This document shows positions 37,601 to 46,800 of a stretch of 64,000 nt of DNA, one piece after another (position 1 is the stretch's first letter; every line of letters begins with the position of its first letter). The position numbers and the translations under genes were made by a program. This DNA is from CAVXXB01 sp963765585 (GTDB lineage: Bacteria; Calditrichota; Calditrichia; JAJRVZ01): contig CAVXXB010000014.1 in assembly GCA_963765585.1 (NCBI GenBank), positions 310,001 through 374,000 on the forward strand. The letters are read 5' to 3'. The notes beneath the pieces are model-generated. The model saw nothing but the letters and a program-made list of their open reading frames with translations. It was not told where the DNA came from and did not search any database.

Positions 37601-38244
37601 TACATATGTTTACGTTTCCCGATTCATTTGTCATTAATCCGGATTCATATATTGTAATAAGTCGGGACTCAGCCGCATTTACTACCGGTTTTCCATCGGT
37701 TTCAAATGTGGCCGGATTCTTTGATTTCGGTTTAAACAATAGTGGCGAGCTTTTACGCTTATATGATGATAACAACCATATCATAGATTCACTTACGTAT
37801 ATGGATATTCCTCCCTGGCCAATCGAGCCGGATGGTTTTGGATCGACACTTTCGCTGATTGATCCGGACATGGATAATAGTCTGGCCGATAGCTGGGAAG
37901 CTTCGGTTATTCATGGCACACCGGGTTTGCCAAACCGTGGATTAACATCTGTCGGTGAAAATCAGCGTGTAGCTGTTCCGGAACAGTACAGTCTTGGCCA
38001 GAATTACCCGAATCCATTTAATCCGGTAACGGTTATCGGCTATCGGCTTTCGGCCGTCAGCGAAGTAGAATTAAGTGTGTATAATCTAATTGGCCAAAAG
38101 GTAGCGACACTGGTGTCTGAGAAGCAAAACACAGGTTCCTATAAGGTAGAATGGGATGCGAGTGGATTTTCAAGCGGGGTTTACTATTACAGGATTACAG
38201 CCGGGAGTTACTTCGAGGTCAAAAAAATGATTTTAATAAAATAA
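34681..38244 (+). CDS. Large surface CotH-kinase protein with two lamin-tail domains and sorting domain
   Basis: 1187 residues from ATG 34681; TTG 34717 with AAAAGGAAAG just before it is an alternative start that gives a shorter signal peptide. Order: signal peptide ending TYSQ; lamin-tail domain (~36-115, RINELMSLN … DWIEMYN); β-sandwich (~120-290); chitobiase C-terminal-like domain (~385-455, VHYTLDGSEPDQSDPRYT); CotH kinase core (~490-820, VKITGGWSRGFPQKSLAFF, GEYWGIQNLREKINEDF, WRWILYDTDFGFD); a B-repeat-like segment (~865-925, AGYKFSGWSG); second lamin-tail domain (~930-1050); sorting domain (~1100-1187). It is likely an extracellular kinase-like surface protein. The downstream VTC/DUF4956 genes are common CotH companions. 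Confidence 0.87.
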   Translation: MYCCILIKKESLLSVKLNLIVLLVLVVNVITYSQDVRINELMSLNINTIIDEDGDYSDWIEMYNSHTGPVNLDGMWLSDNKNQLHKWAFPDLSLESGEFILLFASGKDKKNWIQYAETVIDMGDTWKYRPGSSEYPAGWRQINFDDTNWAEGPSGIGYGDNDDATVIGNVLSVGIRKKFTVTNADDVQAIILHIDYDDAFVAYLNNVEIARSNIGLPGIVPAYNQGASNWREAEIYQGGYPELYDVSAFSGLIQSGENVLAIQVHNYDINSSDLTAIPFLTLGLKNQPANPRGISDKIIFNLPYLHTNFRLSADGETLYLSDADSQITDSVLFGEISSDISYGRYPDGVSDWQFFDQPTPGDLNSNSGYNGVTSEPVISLAAGIYSGSQALSISHPDNSADVHYTLDGSEPDQSDPRYTSPLLISNTSVIRARAYSPGKMPSTLITRSYLINENIDLPVISITTDPPNLWDYNTGIYMLGPDAETDFPHFGANFWQDWEKPVHVEFFETDGNLGFNANAGVKITGGWSRGFPQKSLAFFIRRRYGQAELKYPLFADQEINEFKAFALRNGGNDWDGAMIRDGMMTGLVKSLDLERQAFRPVVVFLNGEYWGIQNLREKINEDFLASHHNLDPSKIDMLENNATALEGDPEHYNMMMDYILNNNIKDTEVYENTEKLVDINNFIDYEVSQIFFDNTDWPGNNIKFWRPQTAEGKWRWILYDTDFGFDRWNSGTVSNNTLAFATETNGPNWPNPPWSTQLLRRLLENDTFKNKFINRYADHLNTIFSGVRVSSQIDSIKELVRADMSRHAIRWGRTYDAWESNVTRLKVFASQRPAYAKLHIRQKFNIGGESILTVQNTNAEGGLLRVNSLSITSEQWQGAYFPGIPIQVKAIPAAGYKFSGWSGAVNSNIDSLELDLTSSMTLIAGFAPDTSLVINEINYNSNSDFLVGDWVEFYNKSILPIDISGWVFKDSDDLHMFTFPDSFVINPDSYIVISRDSAAFTTGFPSVSNVAGFFDFGLNNSGELLRLYDDNNHIIDSLTYMDIPPWPIEPDGFGSTLSLIDPDMDNSLADSWEASVIHGTPGLPNRGLTSVGENQRVAVPEQYSLGQNYPNPFNPVTVIGYRLSAVSEVELSVYNLIGQKVATLVSEKQNTGSYKVEWDASGFSSGVYYYRITAGSYFEVKKMILIK

Positions 38245-38500
38245 CGATATTTTGTCCATTTTAGTTTTTTATATTTCGACAGGATAACAGGGTAAATAAT
38301 TAGAAATTAGAGATGAGAAATGATCAGTCGGCAATTGGCGATACGCGATTGGCAGTTATCGCGCAGAGAGGCGGATTCGCCTTCCGGCGGACAAATTACT
38401 AATTCCAAAATTTTCTGCGTTTCTGCGTCTCAGCGAGAGAAATTTATATCGGTGTAGGAATAGATAAATGACCCTATAGTAGTACAATAAACTGGGATAA
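38245..38500. repeat. Intergenic words TTAGAAA, GGCAATT and TTTCTGCG
   Basis: The TTAGAAATTAGAGATGAGAAATG stretch near 38301, GGCAATTGGCGATACGCGATTGG words near 38332 and tandem TTTCTGCG words near 38412-38436 belong to the same word families found elsewhere in the window. No gene. Confidence 0.55.
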
Positions 38501-38506
38501 ACGCTC

Positions 38507-38551
38507 TTGACATTTAACATAAATCGTGTATATTAATAAGTTTAATTAAAC
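38507..38551 (+). promoter_or_regulatory. σ70-type promoter with +1 palindrome before the HlyD-VTC-DUF4956 operon
   Basis: TTGACA (38507-38512), 16-bp spacer, TATATT (38529-38534). A perfect 12-bp palindrome GTTTAATTAAAC (38540-38551) lies at the expected start of transcription, the same arrangement as at the LacI gene. It is a candidate operator of an unknown regulator. Confidence 0.6.
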
Positions 38552-38563
38552 CGGAAAATCTTG

Positions 38564-39631
38564 ATGCATGATCAGTTTTTGAATAAGCGAAATATTATAA
38601 TAATGACCATTGCTGTTTTGGTAATTATCGTATTGCTTTTACCAATAAATATACCTTTTTCAGTCAATATTACCGGAAAGGTGATGCCCGGCTATCAGTG
38701 GTTGTTGGCCAGGCAGACGGATGGAAGTATAATATCAACTCTGTATGACTACTCGCAGGATAGAACAGATAGTTATGCCGCCTACCAGATTGAACGGGGC
38801 GATATATTTCATTTTAAAACACGACCGGAAATTAAAGAAGTAACATTTGTCACAGCCGGTGATACAATCGGCCATATATTTTCAAACATGTTTTTCCAGG
38901 AGTTACGGGAACTGGAAGGGGCACTTGCCGTCGCCAAGGCCAACCTGGATGTGGTTTCGACCGGTGAAAAAGAGTCCATTATCAGCGAAGCCAACGATCA
39001 GTTTCTGCTCAATCGGGAGCGATCACTGGTACAAAATAATATATTGGAACGTCAGTCAAAGTTATATCAGGATGCGCTCATCTCAAGTGAGGATTTTGAA
39101 ATCACACGCGGCATGACCCGTATATATGAACTGGAAACCCAGGTAGCCGCCGCACATTTAATTACGTTGCAAACCGGAGAAAAACCGGAGATTATTACGC
39201 AGGCCAGGACTCAGATTGAATCTATTGAGAAACAACTTGTGATACTGCATAATCAATTAAGCGAATATACAATAACCACACCCCTCACGGGCAATATTAA
39301 TATGGTATCCTCACCAGATACGCTGCTTCTGGTCTCTGATGACACCAGGGTTGTTATTATGCCCATTTTATGGCAATTTATGACTGAAGTAGATACATCA
39401 CTTTCATTTACTATTCAAACACCATTTGACGGAGAAGTATGGGAAGGATCGATTGTAAATAAGTCAAACTTTATGCGTATGATAGGCGGTCAGCAGGTAT
39501 TCATCGCGACCGGTAAAATATCCGATCACCTGAGTGACTTGCCGGTAAATATGCTGGTCCAATGCTCTGTCACAGGCGCCACCCGATCCATTTGGGACTA
39601 TGTAAGGTTCTTTTTAGAAGCGTTGGTTTGA
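38564..39631 (+). CDS. HlyD-like membrane-fusion/adaptor protein
   Basis: ATG 38564 follows GGAAAA. One N-terminal membrane helix (~10-30) is followed by a β/lipoyl-like part, a long α-helical coiled-coil region (~105-235, FFQELRELEGALAVAKANLDVV … RTQIESIEKQLVILHNQL) and a β-rich C-terminal part (SEYTITTPLTGNINMV). This is the layout of periplasmic adaptor proteins, but no ABC exporter or TolC gene is nearby. It is 1 bp from the VTC gene, so it acts with the VTC/DUF4956 pair, perhaps as a membrane-spanning partner. Homology by eye is modest. Confidence 0.68.
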   Translation: MHDQFLNKRNIIIMTIAVLVIIVLLLPINIPFSVNITGKVMPGYQWLLARQTDGSIISTLYDYSQDRTDSYAAYQIERGDIFHFKTRPEIKEVTFVTAGDTIGHIFSNMFFQELRELEGALAVAKANLDVVSTGEKESIISEANDQFLLNRERSLVQNNILERQSKLYQDALISSEDFEITRGMTRIYELETQVAAAHLITLQTGEKPEIITQARTQIESIEKQLVILHNQLSEYTITTPLTGNINMVSSPDTLLLVSDDTRVVIMPILWQFMTEVDTSLSFTIQTPFDGEVWEGSIVNKSNFMRMIGGQQVFIATGKISDHLSDLPVNMLVQCSVTGATRSIWDYVRFFLEALV

Positions 39632-39632
39632 T

Positions 39633-40433
39633 ATGGCGAGAATTGAATATAAATATTTGTTATCCAAGCGTCAGATTCCGGAAATAGTCGGTGCCATATC
39701 ACCCCATGTCAGATATGATTATTATTCTGACATAATGGAAGATAAGAAATACACAGTGCGAAGTATATATCTGGATACAACCGCACTTGATTTTTATCAG
39801 GAGAAATTATCCGGAATTAAAAGAAGAAAAAAAGTTCGGATTCGTGGATATAATGATGAAACTGCGAATTCGAAGGTTTTTTTAGAGATTAAGCGTAAAA
39901 ACGGCCCGACTATTAAGAAATCGCGTGCAACTGTTGAATTTAAAAATTTACAGAATCTGCTGACCGATGGAGATATAAAAAAATACGTGGTGAGTTCAAA
40001 TGGATCAGCACCACCTTATCAGGCAGCCAATCATTTTTTTTATTATTTACAAAAGATGAGTCTTATTCCGGCCATAAAAGTGATGTATGAACGGGAGGCA
40101 TTTTTTTACAAATTTAATAAAAATTTGCGTATTACATTAGATTCCAATTTGCGCAGTTCACTGGATGTTTCGATAAAAAATTTACATTTTGAGGAAAACC
40201 TGACCTATGCGATGCCAGAAAAGGCCATCCTGGAAATTAAATTTGAAACAGAAATTCCACTTTGGTTGCAGAATATTCTAACCCAATTTAAACTTTCGCA
40301 TCAGGCAATATCAAAATATACTAATTGTCTGGACACCCATAGCAAATATGAGCGTCAACTACAACGCTCGTTACACGGTTTGGCCAGATACAATGAATTC
40401 AAGTTTTATCCTAGAACAGAAAGAAACATCTAA
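39633..40433 (+). CDS. VTC-domain (polyphosphate polymerase-like) protein
   Basis: 266 residues. The start RIEYKYLLSKRQ, then YTVRSIYLDTTALDFYQEKLSGIKRRKKVRIRGY and FLEIKRKNGPTIKKSR, are the tunnel-lining basic strands of the VTC4-like triphosphate-tunnel fold; AILEIKFETEIPLWL is the closing strand. Eukaryotic VTC makes polyphosphate from ATP; bacterial versions, often next to DUF4956 and CotH genes, are little studied. Gaps of 1 and 2 bp to its neighbours show tight coupling. Confidence 0.88.
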   Translation: MARIEYKYLLSKRQIPEIVGAISPHVRYDYYSDIMEDKKYTVRSIYLDTTALDFYQEKLSGIKRRKKVRIRGYNDETANSKVFLEIKRKNGPTIKKSRATVEFKNLQNLLTDGDIKKYVVSSNGSAPPYQAANHFFYYLQKMSLIPAIKVMYEREAFFYKFNKNLRITLDSNLRSSLDVSIKNLHFEENLTYAMPEKAILEIKFETEIPLWLQNILTQFKLSHQAISKYTNCLDTHSKYERQLQRSLHGLARYNEFKFYPRTERNI

Positions 40434-40435
40434 TT

Positions 40436-41107
40436 ATGCTTGAAGGATTCTCAAACTCAATTTTTCTCGAACTGGACTTTGTTGTTTTTTTTGCAAATCT
40501 GACCATGGCGCTTATTTGCGGATTTATAATATCCGTTTTTTATCGATTTAGCTTTAAAGGCCCGCATTATTCAACCTCATTTGTTCAGGCACTTGTGATC
40601 CTGGCCATGGTGACCGCGTTGGTTATTATGGTAATTGGAAATAATCTGGCCCGGGCATTCGGTTTGGTCGGTGCCATGTCTATTATCCGCTTCCGAACAG
40701 CTGTAAAAGATACCCAGGACATAGTATTTATCTTCTTTTCACTGGCCGCAGGAATGGCGGCGGGAGTGGGACTAAAAATTCTGGCCGTATTTGGCACGTT
40801 GTTTATCGGTACAGTGTTATATACAATGAGCAGTTTGAACTATGCACATCCACGCAAGAGAGATTATCTGTTACAGTTTCAATGTGATTTGGCCGAGGGT
40901 GAGGAAACTTATCTGCAAGCAATTCAAAAATTTTGTAGAAGAAATAAATTAATAAACATGCAGTCTGTAGGCGCGGAAGAATTATACGAGCTTTCTTATC
41001 ATATTGAACTAAAAAAACGCAGCGAACGAACAAACCTCATTAAAGAGCTGAATGGTCTCAACCAGGTCGAGCATGTTCGTCTTTATATGGATGATGAGCA
41101 GATTTAA
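40436..41107 (+). CDS. DUF4956 membrane protein
   Basis: 223 residues. The N-terminal ~130 residues have four hydrophobic segments with the family core VIGNNLARAFGLVGAMSIIRFRTAVKDTQDI and LAAGMAAGVGLK; the C-terminal ~90 residues are a soluble α/β domain. DUF4956 proteins typically pair with VTC-domain proteins, as here. Function unknown; it may anchor the VTC enzyme or pass a product across the membrane. Confidence 0.87.
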   Translation: MLEGFSNSIFLELDFVVFFANLTMALICGFIISVFYRFSFKGPHYSTSFVQALVILAMVTALVIMVIGNNLARAFGLVGAMSIIRFRTAVKDTQDIVFIFFSLAAGMAAGVGLKILAVFGTLFIGTVLYTMSSLNYAHPRKRDYLLQFQCDLAEGEETYLQAIQKFCRRNKLINMQSVGAEELYELSYHIELKKRSERTNLIKELNGLNQVEHVRLYMDDEQI

Positions 41108-41160
41108 AAAGTAGGGACACGGCATGTTGAAAATCACGTATTTCGGGACCGTGTCACTAC
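41106..41160 (-). terminator. Terminator for the minus-strand dehydrogenase
   Basis: GTAGGGACACGG (41111-41122) pairs with CCGTGTCACTAC (41149-41160), one mismatch. On the minus strand the stem is followed by TTTTTA, so it would end the dehydrogenase transcript; it may also stop the plus-strand operon that ends at 41107. Confidence 0.65.
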
Positions 41161-41227
41161 GAGAGGTCCTAAATCAAATAATTCGCCAATAGTTTGTGTT
41201 TTCTCATTCGAATTTCCCAGTTAATTC

Positions 41228-42223
41228 TTATTCACCAATTTTAAATACCGCTTTTGTTACCTCACCTGTACGAGCATCAGCAAGTGCTTGTTCATAATTT
41301 TCGAGTGAATAAAATTTTACCCCGAGTGTCTCCAGCGGAATTCGAATGGCGTTCATAACCGCCATTCCACGGTTAAAAGTTTTGGGGTTAATCACCGAGC
41401 CTAACAGGGTCAATTCTTTCTTGAATATGTCATATGGTGTAATAGATATTTCCGCATTCTGCGGTGAGATGCCAAAAAAGAGAAACCGGCCCAAAGGTTT
41501 TAATTTTTTAATGGATGATTCAATGGCATTGCTATTACCACTGCAATCAATTATTACATCAAATCCGGATTTAAACTTTATAAGTTCTTCAGGATCTACC
41601 ACTTCATACCCAAGATCTTCCACAATTTTCCGGCGTATCATATTTGGCTCGCTGATCAGTACATTTTTTGCATCATTGTAATTAAGAACCAGGCGCCATA
41701 ACAATCCGATGATTCCGGCACCAAGTATTAAGATGGAATGATCATTTTCCACAGGATGGATTTTGTCCCAACCGTGAATGATGCAGGATATTGGTTCTGA
41801 AAGGGCCCCCCAGGCAAGATCTGCATTTTTGGGTAGAATAAATGCCTGTTTTTGTGGAACAACACAATATTCAGCCCATCCACCATTTTGATTGATTCCG
41901 ATCGCTTGATTATTCTGGCAAAAATTAATATTTCCTTTCAGGCAGTAATCGCATGCCCCGCAATAATTGTTGGGGTCGACCGCGACCCTGTCACCGATTG
42001 AAAAATTTGTTACATTGGTACCGACGGCGCTGACAGTGCCGGAAAATTCATGTCCCAGAATCACCTCATCTGCTGCTGGTGCATCGCCGGCAATGATATG
42101 AAGATCCGTACCACAAATTCCGGAATATGCTATTTCTATTAAAATATCATTCTCGCCAACTTCCGGAATGGGTTGCTCTTTTTGTCGTACCGGTCCGGGA
42201 CGCTGATATTCGATCACTTGCAT
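41228..42223 (-). CDS. Zinc-dependent medium-chain alcohol/polyol dehydrogenase
   Basis: 331 residues on the minus strand; GGAGAGG lies just before the ATG. Catalytic zinc ligands Cys37 (GICGTDLH) and His58-Glu59 (LGHE), structural zinc cysteines C88, C91, C94 and C102, and a Rossmann NAD site (ILILGAGIIGLLW) are all present. This is the threonine/sorbitol/galactitol-type dehydrogenase group. It is the only clear minus-strand gene and points away from the LacI regulator across a 470-bp region, which would suit oxidation of a sugar alcohol or mannose derivative. The substrate is not evident. Confidence 0.9.
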   Translation of the reverse strand: MQVIEYQRPGPVRQKEQPIPEVGENDILIEIAYSGICGTDLHIIAGDAPAADEVILGHEFSGTVSAVGTNVTNFSIGDRVAVDPNNYCGACDYCLKGNINFCQNNQAIGINQNGGWAEYCVVPQKQAFILPKNADLAWGALSEPISCIIHGWDKIHPVENDHSILILGAGIIGLLWRLVLNYNDAKNVLISEPNMIRRKIVEDLGYEVVDPEELIKFKSGFDVIIDCSGNSNAIESSIKKLKPLGRFLFFGISPQNAEISITPYDIFKKELTLLGSVINPKTFNRGMAVMNAIRIPLETLGVKFYSLENYEQALADARTGEVTKAVFKIGE

Positions 42224-42633
42224 ATATGCCTCTCCACCGCTAACTAAATAATTTTCTTACCAGTGTTAAGGGCTTATGAAAGACCCATATGAACACCGGG
42301 AGAATTTTTATTAGTAAATAGAAAATCGGTATTATTTAAACAGTTTTTCTAATATACCAATTTCAGGTTTCAGAATACAATCCACCTTCCTTTATATCTT
42401 TATCCTGCCTCCTGCATCCTGTATCTTGCATCCTGTATCCAGCTTCCTGTTTTTCCCTCACACATGCGCCACCTCATCACTGGGTTTAGTATATCGATTA
42501 ACCAATATGTGCGCTGTTCTGTAATATATTTTGTTTTGAGAACCACTTTTGGCAATATCTATTTATAGCCTATATTTACGGGCAATTCACAGACAAAAGA
42601 TGTCATGATAAATAAACGAATTATATTTATTTC
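42224..42633. repeat. Divergent intergenic region with CTGCATC/CTGTATC heptamers
   Basis: From about 42411 to 42452 consecutive heptamers (CTGCATC, CTGTATC, TTGCATC, CTGTATC) form the inverted class of the GATACAG family. No gene is supported; the start-proximal ends should hold the two divergent promoters. Confidence 0.6.
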
Positions 42634-42662
42634 TTGACAAACGAATTCTCAGTATATATATT
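42634..42662 (+). promoter_or_regulatory. σ70-type promoter of the LacI regulator
   Basis: TTGACA (42634-42639), exactly 17 bp, then TATATT (42657-42662), giving a transcription start near 42669, about 25 bp before the start codon. Confidence 0.75.
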
Positions 42663-42673
42663 CAGTCACATTC

Positions 42674-42689
42674 AGTTAAACGTTTAACT
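42674..42689. promoter_or_regulatory. LacI-type operator
   Basis: AGTTAAACGTTTAACT is a perfect 16-bp palindrome with the central CG typical of LacI-family operators. It sits just after the promoter start point and 4 bp before the regulator's ATG, implying autoregulation. A half-site AGTTAAAC occurs at 43756-43763, upstream of the next gene. Confidence 0.7.
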
Positions 42690-42693
42690 AAAT

Positions 42694-43723
42694 ATGCCCT
42701 CAACAATAAAAGATGTTGCAAAAAAAGCCGGTGTTTCTACCACCACCGTATCGCTAGTCTTACACAATCATAAAAGAATACCAGATATCACACGCAAAAA
42801 AGTGTTAAAAGTGGTTAAAACTCTAAACTATCGGCCATCAAAAATTGCACGTGGTCTGGTCCTCAAACAAACACATAATATCGGTTTCATTGTGACAGAT
42901 GATCACTTTCTCAGGACAGAACCTTTTTACACGCAGATTTTTCTTGGAACTGAATTTGAATCTCGCGGACATGATTACTATGTCCTGTTGCATACTATCC
43001 CCTCAAAATTTGAAGGCGAGGATTGTCTGCCCAGGTTTGTAAAAGAACGTAATGTGGATGGAATAATTATTGCCGGAAAAGTGCCCAAGGAAATTATTAC
43101 CTGTATGGAACCCTATAAAATCCCCCTTGTTTTTGTTGATTATTATCCGTCAACCGGGGATTATCCGGCTGTTTTAATTGATAATATTGATGGTGGAAAA
43201 AAGGCAACACAGCACCTGATTGACATGGGGCATAGCTAGAATAGGATTTTTGGGCGGGGATATGACACATCCCAGTATAAGAGAACGATATGAAGGATAC
43301 CGCCAGGCACTTAAGACAAACAATTTGAAATATTATAGTAAGTATGTATTTCAAAGTGAAGAAAATACGGATCGTGATAGTGGCTGCAAAGCAGCGGCTA
43401 AGCTGATGCTCAAAAGTGAAAATATGACTGCTATATTTGCCTGTAATGATGCCATGGCAATTGGTGCATTGCAATATTTTAAGGAAAATAAAATTAAGGT
43501 GCCGGATGACATTTCGTTAATAGGATTTGATGATGTGGAAGCAGATAGGTTCATCTCTCCTTCATTAAGCACCATGCGGGTTTCCAAAACGGATCTGGGG
43601 ACGATGACAATGCAATTGATGATGGAGATATTAAGCGGTCGCAAGGAGGAATCCACAAAAATTCTGGTCGGTACAAAATTAATCCAGCGTGAATCTGTCA
43701 AAAAACTTATCAATAAAAACTAA
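42694..43723 (+). CDS. LacI-family transcriptional regulator, frameshifted
   Basis: The N-terminus is a canonical LacI helix-turn-helix (TIKDVAKKAGVSTTTVSLVL) with hinge NYRPSKIARGL, then a periplasmic-binding-protein-like effector domain. The frame breaks at about 43229-43234: HLIDMGH should continue as (A/S)RIGFLGGD, one frame on, so one base appears inserted. With it removed the protein is ~342 residues, normal for the family, ending IQRESVKKLI. The effector domain includes AIFACNDAMAIGAL and ISLIGFDDVEADRF. It probably controls the mannoside locus downstream and itself through the operator at 42674. Confidence 0.9.
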
Positions 43724-43840
43724 GCATTTTATATTCATTTTATCAATAAACTAAAAGTTAAACAAAATTGTGAGAGGAGGATGTGAAAACAAATCTAGCA
43801 AATTATTTATTTTCATTACCTAACAACAAAGGGAGTAGTT
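43724..43840. other. Leader with operator half-site and orphan AGAGGAGG
   Basis: Contains AGTTAAAC (43756-43763) and AGAGGAGG (43773-43780) followed at once by ATGTGA, a start-stop pair. The true ribosome site GGGAG for the next gene is at 43830-43834, about 55 bp further on. Confidence 0.4.
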
Positions 43841-46800
43841 ATGGAAGCATTTGTTAAAAAATTTAATTGGTATGTGTGCGGAGTAATCATAATACTTATC
43901 GTATTAATCCCCGTACTATCATTTGGCCAGTATAGTATTAGAGATGTCGGCGGTTTAGAGTCAGAATTGCCGTCTTACTGGACCAAGGGCAGTGAGCCGG
44001 ATGGCGCTACACTAACCTGGGCAACTGATGAGTATAATAGCCTCGGCCGGTCTCTAAAGATCAGTAAAGTGGCAACCTCTGAAGCGGCTGCCTGGGTATC
44101 TGAGAACATGTGTGACCAGTGGACACCGACACACGCTGCCGACAAGGACTGGTTACTGGGCGCTTATGTAATGACTGAGAATGTTAATGTAAATCCCGCC
44201 AATGATGATGAGAGATGGTACCTCAAATGGGAGTTCTGGGATAGTTCAGGCGTGTATATTGGTGAAACTATGGTGCCGATTGATCAGAGTGTAGCCAGCA
44301 ACGGCTCGTTTATGGCCGATACCAATGATGTTGGTGCTTCGATTCTTCCAAGGCCATCTTTTACGACGATCGTTAGTTTTGTCGGCGGTAAGGATGCGAC
44401 CGGAACGGTTTGGGTTGATAATTTTATTATGGCAGACTCGCGTGGTGCAAAGTGGAGTGCCATATGGAATAATACATTTATTTGCCCCACAGGCTGGTTC
44501 TACTGGCTGCCGAGCACGGACGGAGTGATCTCACATGGTTATGAAAATACAAGATTAACCACTGCAGAGGCACACAGTGGTGTCACTTCGCTTATGTTTG
44601 ATCTGCCCTTTGACCGTGATGTTCATGATGCATTCATCGGAGCAAAACGCGTACCTCTGGATAATACTGTAAAACCGGGAGATATTGTTCGTATGAGTGT
44701 CTGGATCAAGGCTAAAAATCTGGTTCCCGATTCTGCAGCGACTGATCCGAATGGCTGGTCATGCGGTTTTACCCCTATATTTTTTGGATCGGCGGATAAC
44801 AACGCCGGGTTTGGTCCTAATGAGGTGGGAGCGCACGATTCTCACTTTAAATTTCCACCGGTAACTGAGTTTGACTGGACGGAATACACTGCGGATTTTG
44901 AAGTTCCTGAAGGCGCTGGTGCCATGTCGGCAAGGTTACATCCGTATGCGAAGATGACCGGTACAATTTATTTTGATGATTTAAAAGTTGAAAAACTGGA
45001 TGTACCGCAAATCAGCAATATCGGTGGTTTTGAGTCGGACTTGCCATCATACTGGACAAAGGCTGTCGAACCAAGTGGTGCAACCCTGGAATGGGCAACG
45101 GATGAGTATTTGACCCTCGGCCGGTCTCTGAAAATCAGTAAAGAAGTGACCTCTGAAGCGGCGGTCTGGAAATCAGAAAATATGTGCGATCAGTGGACAC
45201 CGACGCACGCTGCCGATCAGGACTGGTTACTGGGTGCTTACGTAAAGACCCAGAATGTGAATACCAATCCAGCCAATGATGATGAAAGATGGTACATGAA
45301 ATGGGAGTTCTGGGATAGTTCAGGCGTATTTATTGGTGAAACTATGGTGCCGATCGATCAGAGTATGGCCAGCAACGGCGCTTTTATGGCCGATACCAAC
45401 GACGTTGGTGCTTCGATTCTACCAAGACCATCTTTTACGACGATCGTTAGTTTTGTCGGCGGTAAGGATGCAACCGGAACGGTTTGGGTGGATAATTTTA
45501 TTATGGCCAGCTCACGAGGTGCAAAGTGGAGTGCCATATGGAATGATACATTTATTTGTCCGACCGGCTGGTTTTACTGGCTGCCGAGCACGGACGGGAT
45601 GGTATCGCATGGCTATGAAAACACAAGATTAACCTCCGCAGAGGCGCATAGCGGTTTAACCTCACTTATGTTTGATCTGCCTTTTGACCGTGATGTTCAT
45701 GACGCATTTATCGGCGCAAAACGCGTGCCGCTGACTTCTGAAGAAAATGGTAAAACCGGGTACTGGTTAACAGAAAATGTCAGCCCGGGAGATATTGTCC
45801 GGCTAAAAGTCTGGATCAAGGCAACTGATCTGGTTCCGGATTCCGCTGCAGCCGATCCAAACGGCTGGTCATGCGGTTTTACCCCGATATTTTTCGCATC
45901 GGCAGATAACAATGCCGGGTTTGGTCCGAATGAGTTGAAAGCATATGACTCTCATTTTAAGTTTCCACCGGTGACTGAGTTTGACTGGACAGAATACACT
46001 GCGGATTTTAAAGTTCCTGAAGGCACCGGTGCCATGTCCGTGAGATTACATCCTTATGCGAAAATTACCGGTAAGATCTATTTTGATGATTTAACAGTTG
46101 AAAAACTGGATGTACCGCAAATCAGCAATATCGGCGGTTTTGAGTCAGACCTGCCATCATACTGGACAAAGGGTGCCGAACCCAGTGGCGCAACTTTGGA
46201 ATGGTCAACGTCTGAGTATATGAGTCTTGGCCGGTCGTTAAAGATCAGCAAAGAAGTGACTTCTGATGCGGCTGCCTGGGTATCTGAGAACATGTGCGAT
46301 CAGTGGACACCATCACATGCTGCCGATAAGGATTGGTTACTGGGTGCTTACGTCAAGACCCAGAATGTGAATACCAATCCTGCCAATGATGATGAGAGAT
46401 GGTACCTCAAATGGGAGTTCTGGGATAGTTCAGGCGTGTATATTGGTGAAACTATGGTGCCGATTGACCAAAGTGTAGCCAGCAATGGCGCGTTTATGGC
46501 CGATACCAATGATGTTGGTGCTTCGATTCTTCCAAGGCCATCTTTTACGACGATCGTTAGTTTTGTCGGCGGTAAGGATGCGACCGGAACGGTTTGGGTT
46601 GATAATTTTATCATGGCAGACTCGCGTGGTGCAAAGTGGAGTGCCATATGGAATAATACATTTATTTGCCCCACAGGCTGGTTTTACTGGCTGCCGAGCA
46701 CGGACGGAGTGATCTCACATGGTTATGAAAATACAAGATTAACCTCTGCAGAGGCGCATAGCGGTTTAACCTCACTTATGTTTGATCTGCCTTTTGACCG

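Noticed and set aside
43783..43856. Leader peptide from GTG 43783 overlapping the repeat-protein start
   Set aside because: The putative 23-residue peptide starts only two bases after the AGGAGG tract, shows no regulatory codon pattern, and would overlap the true start; recorded only as an orphan ribosome-site finding.
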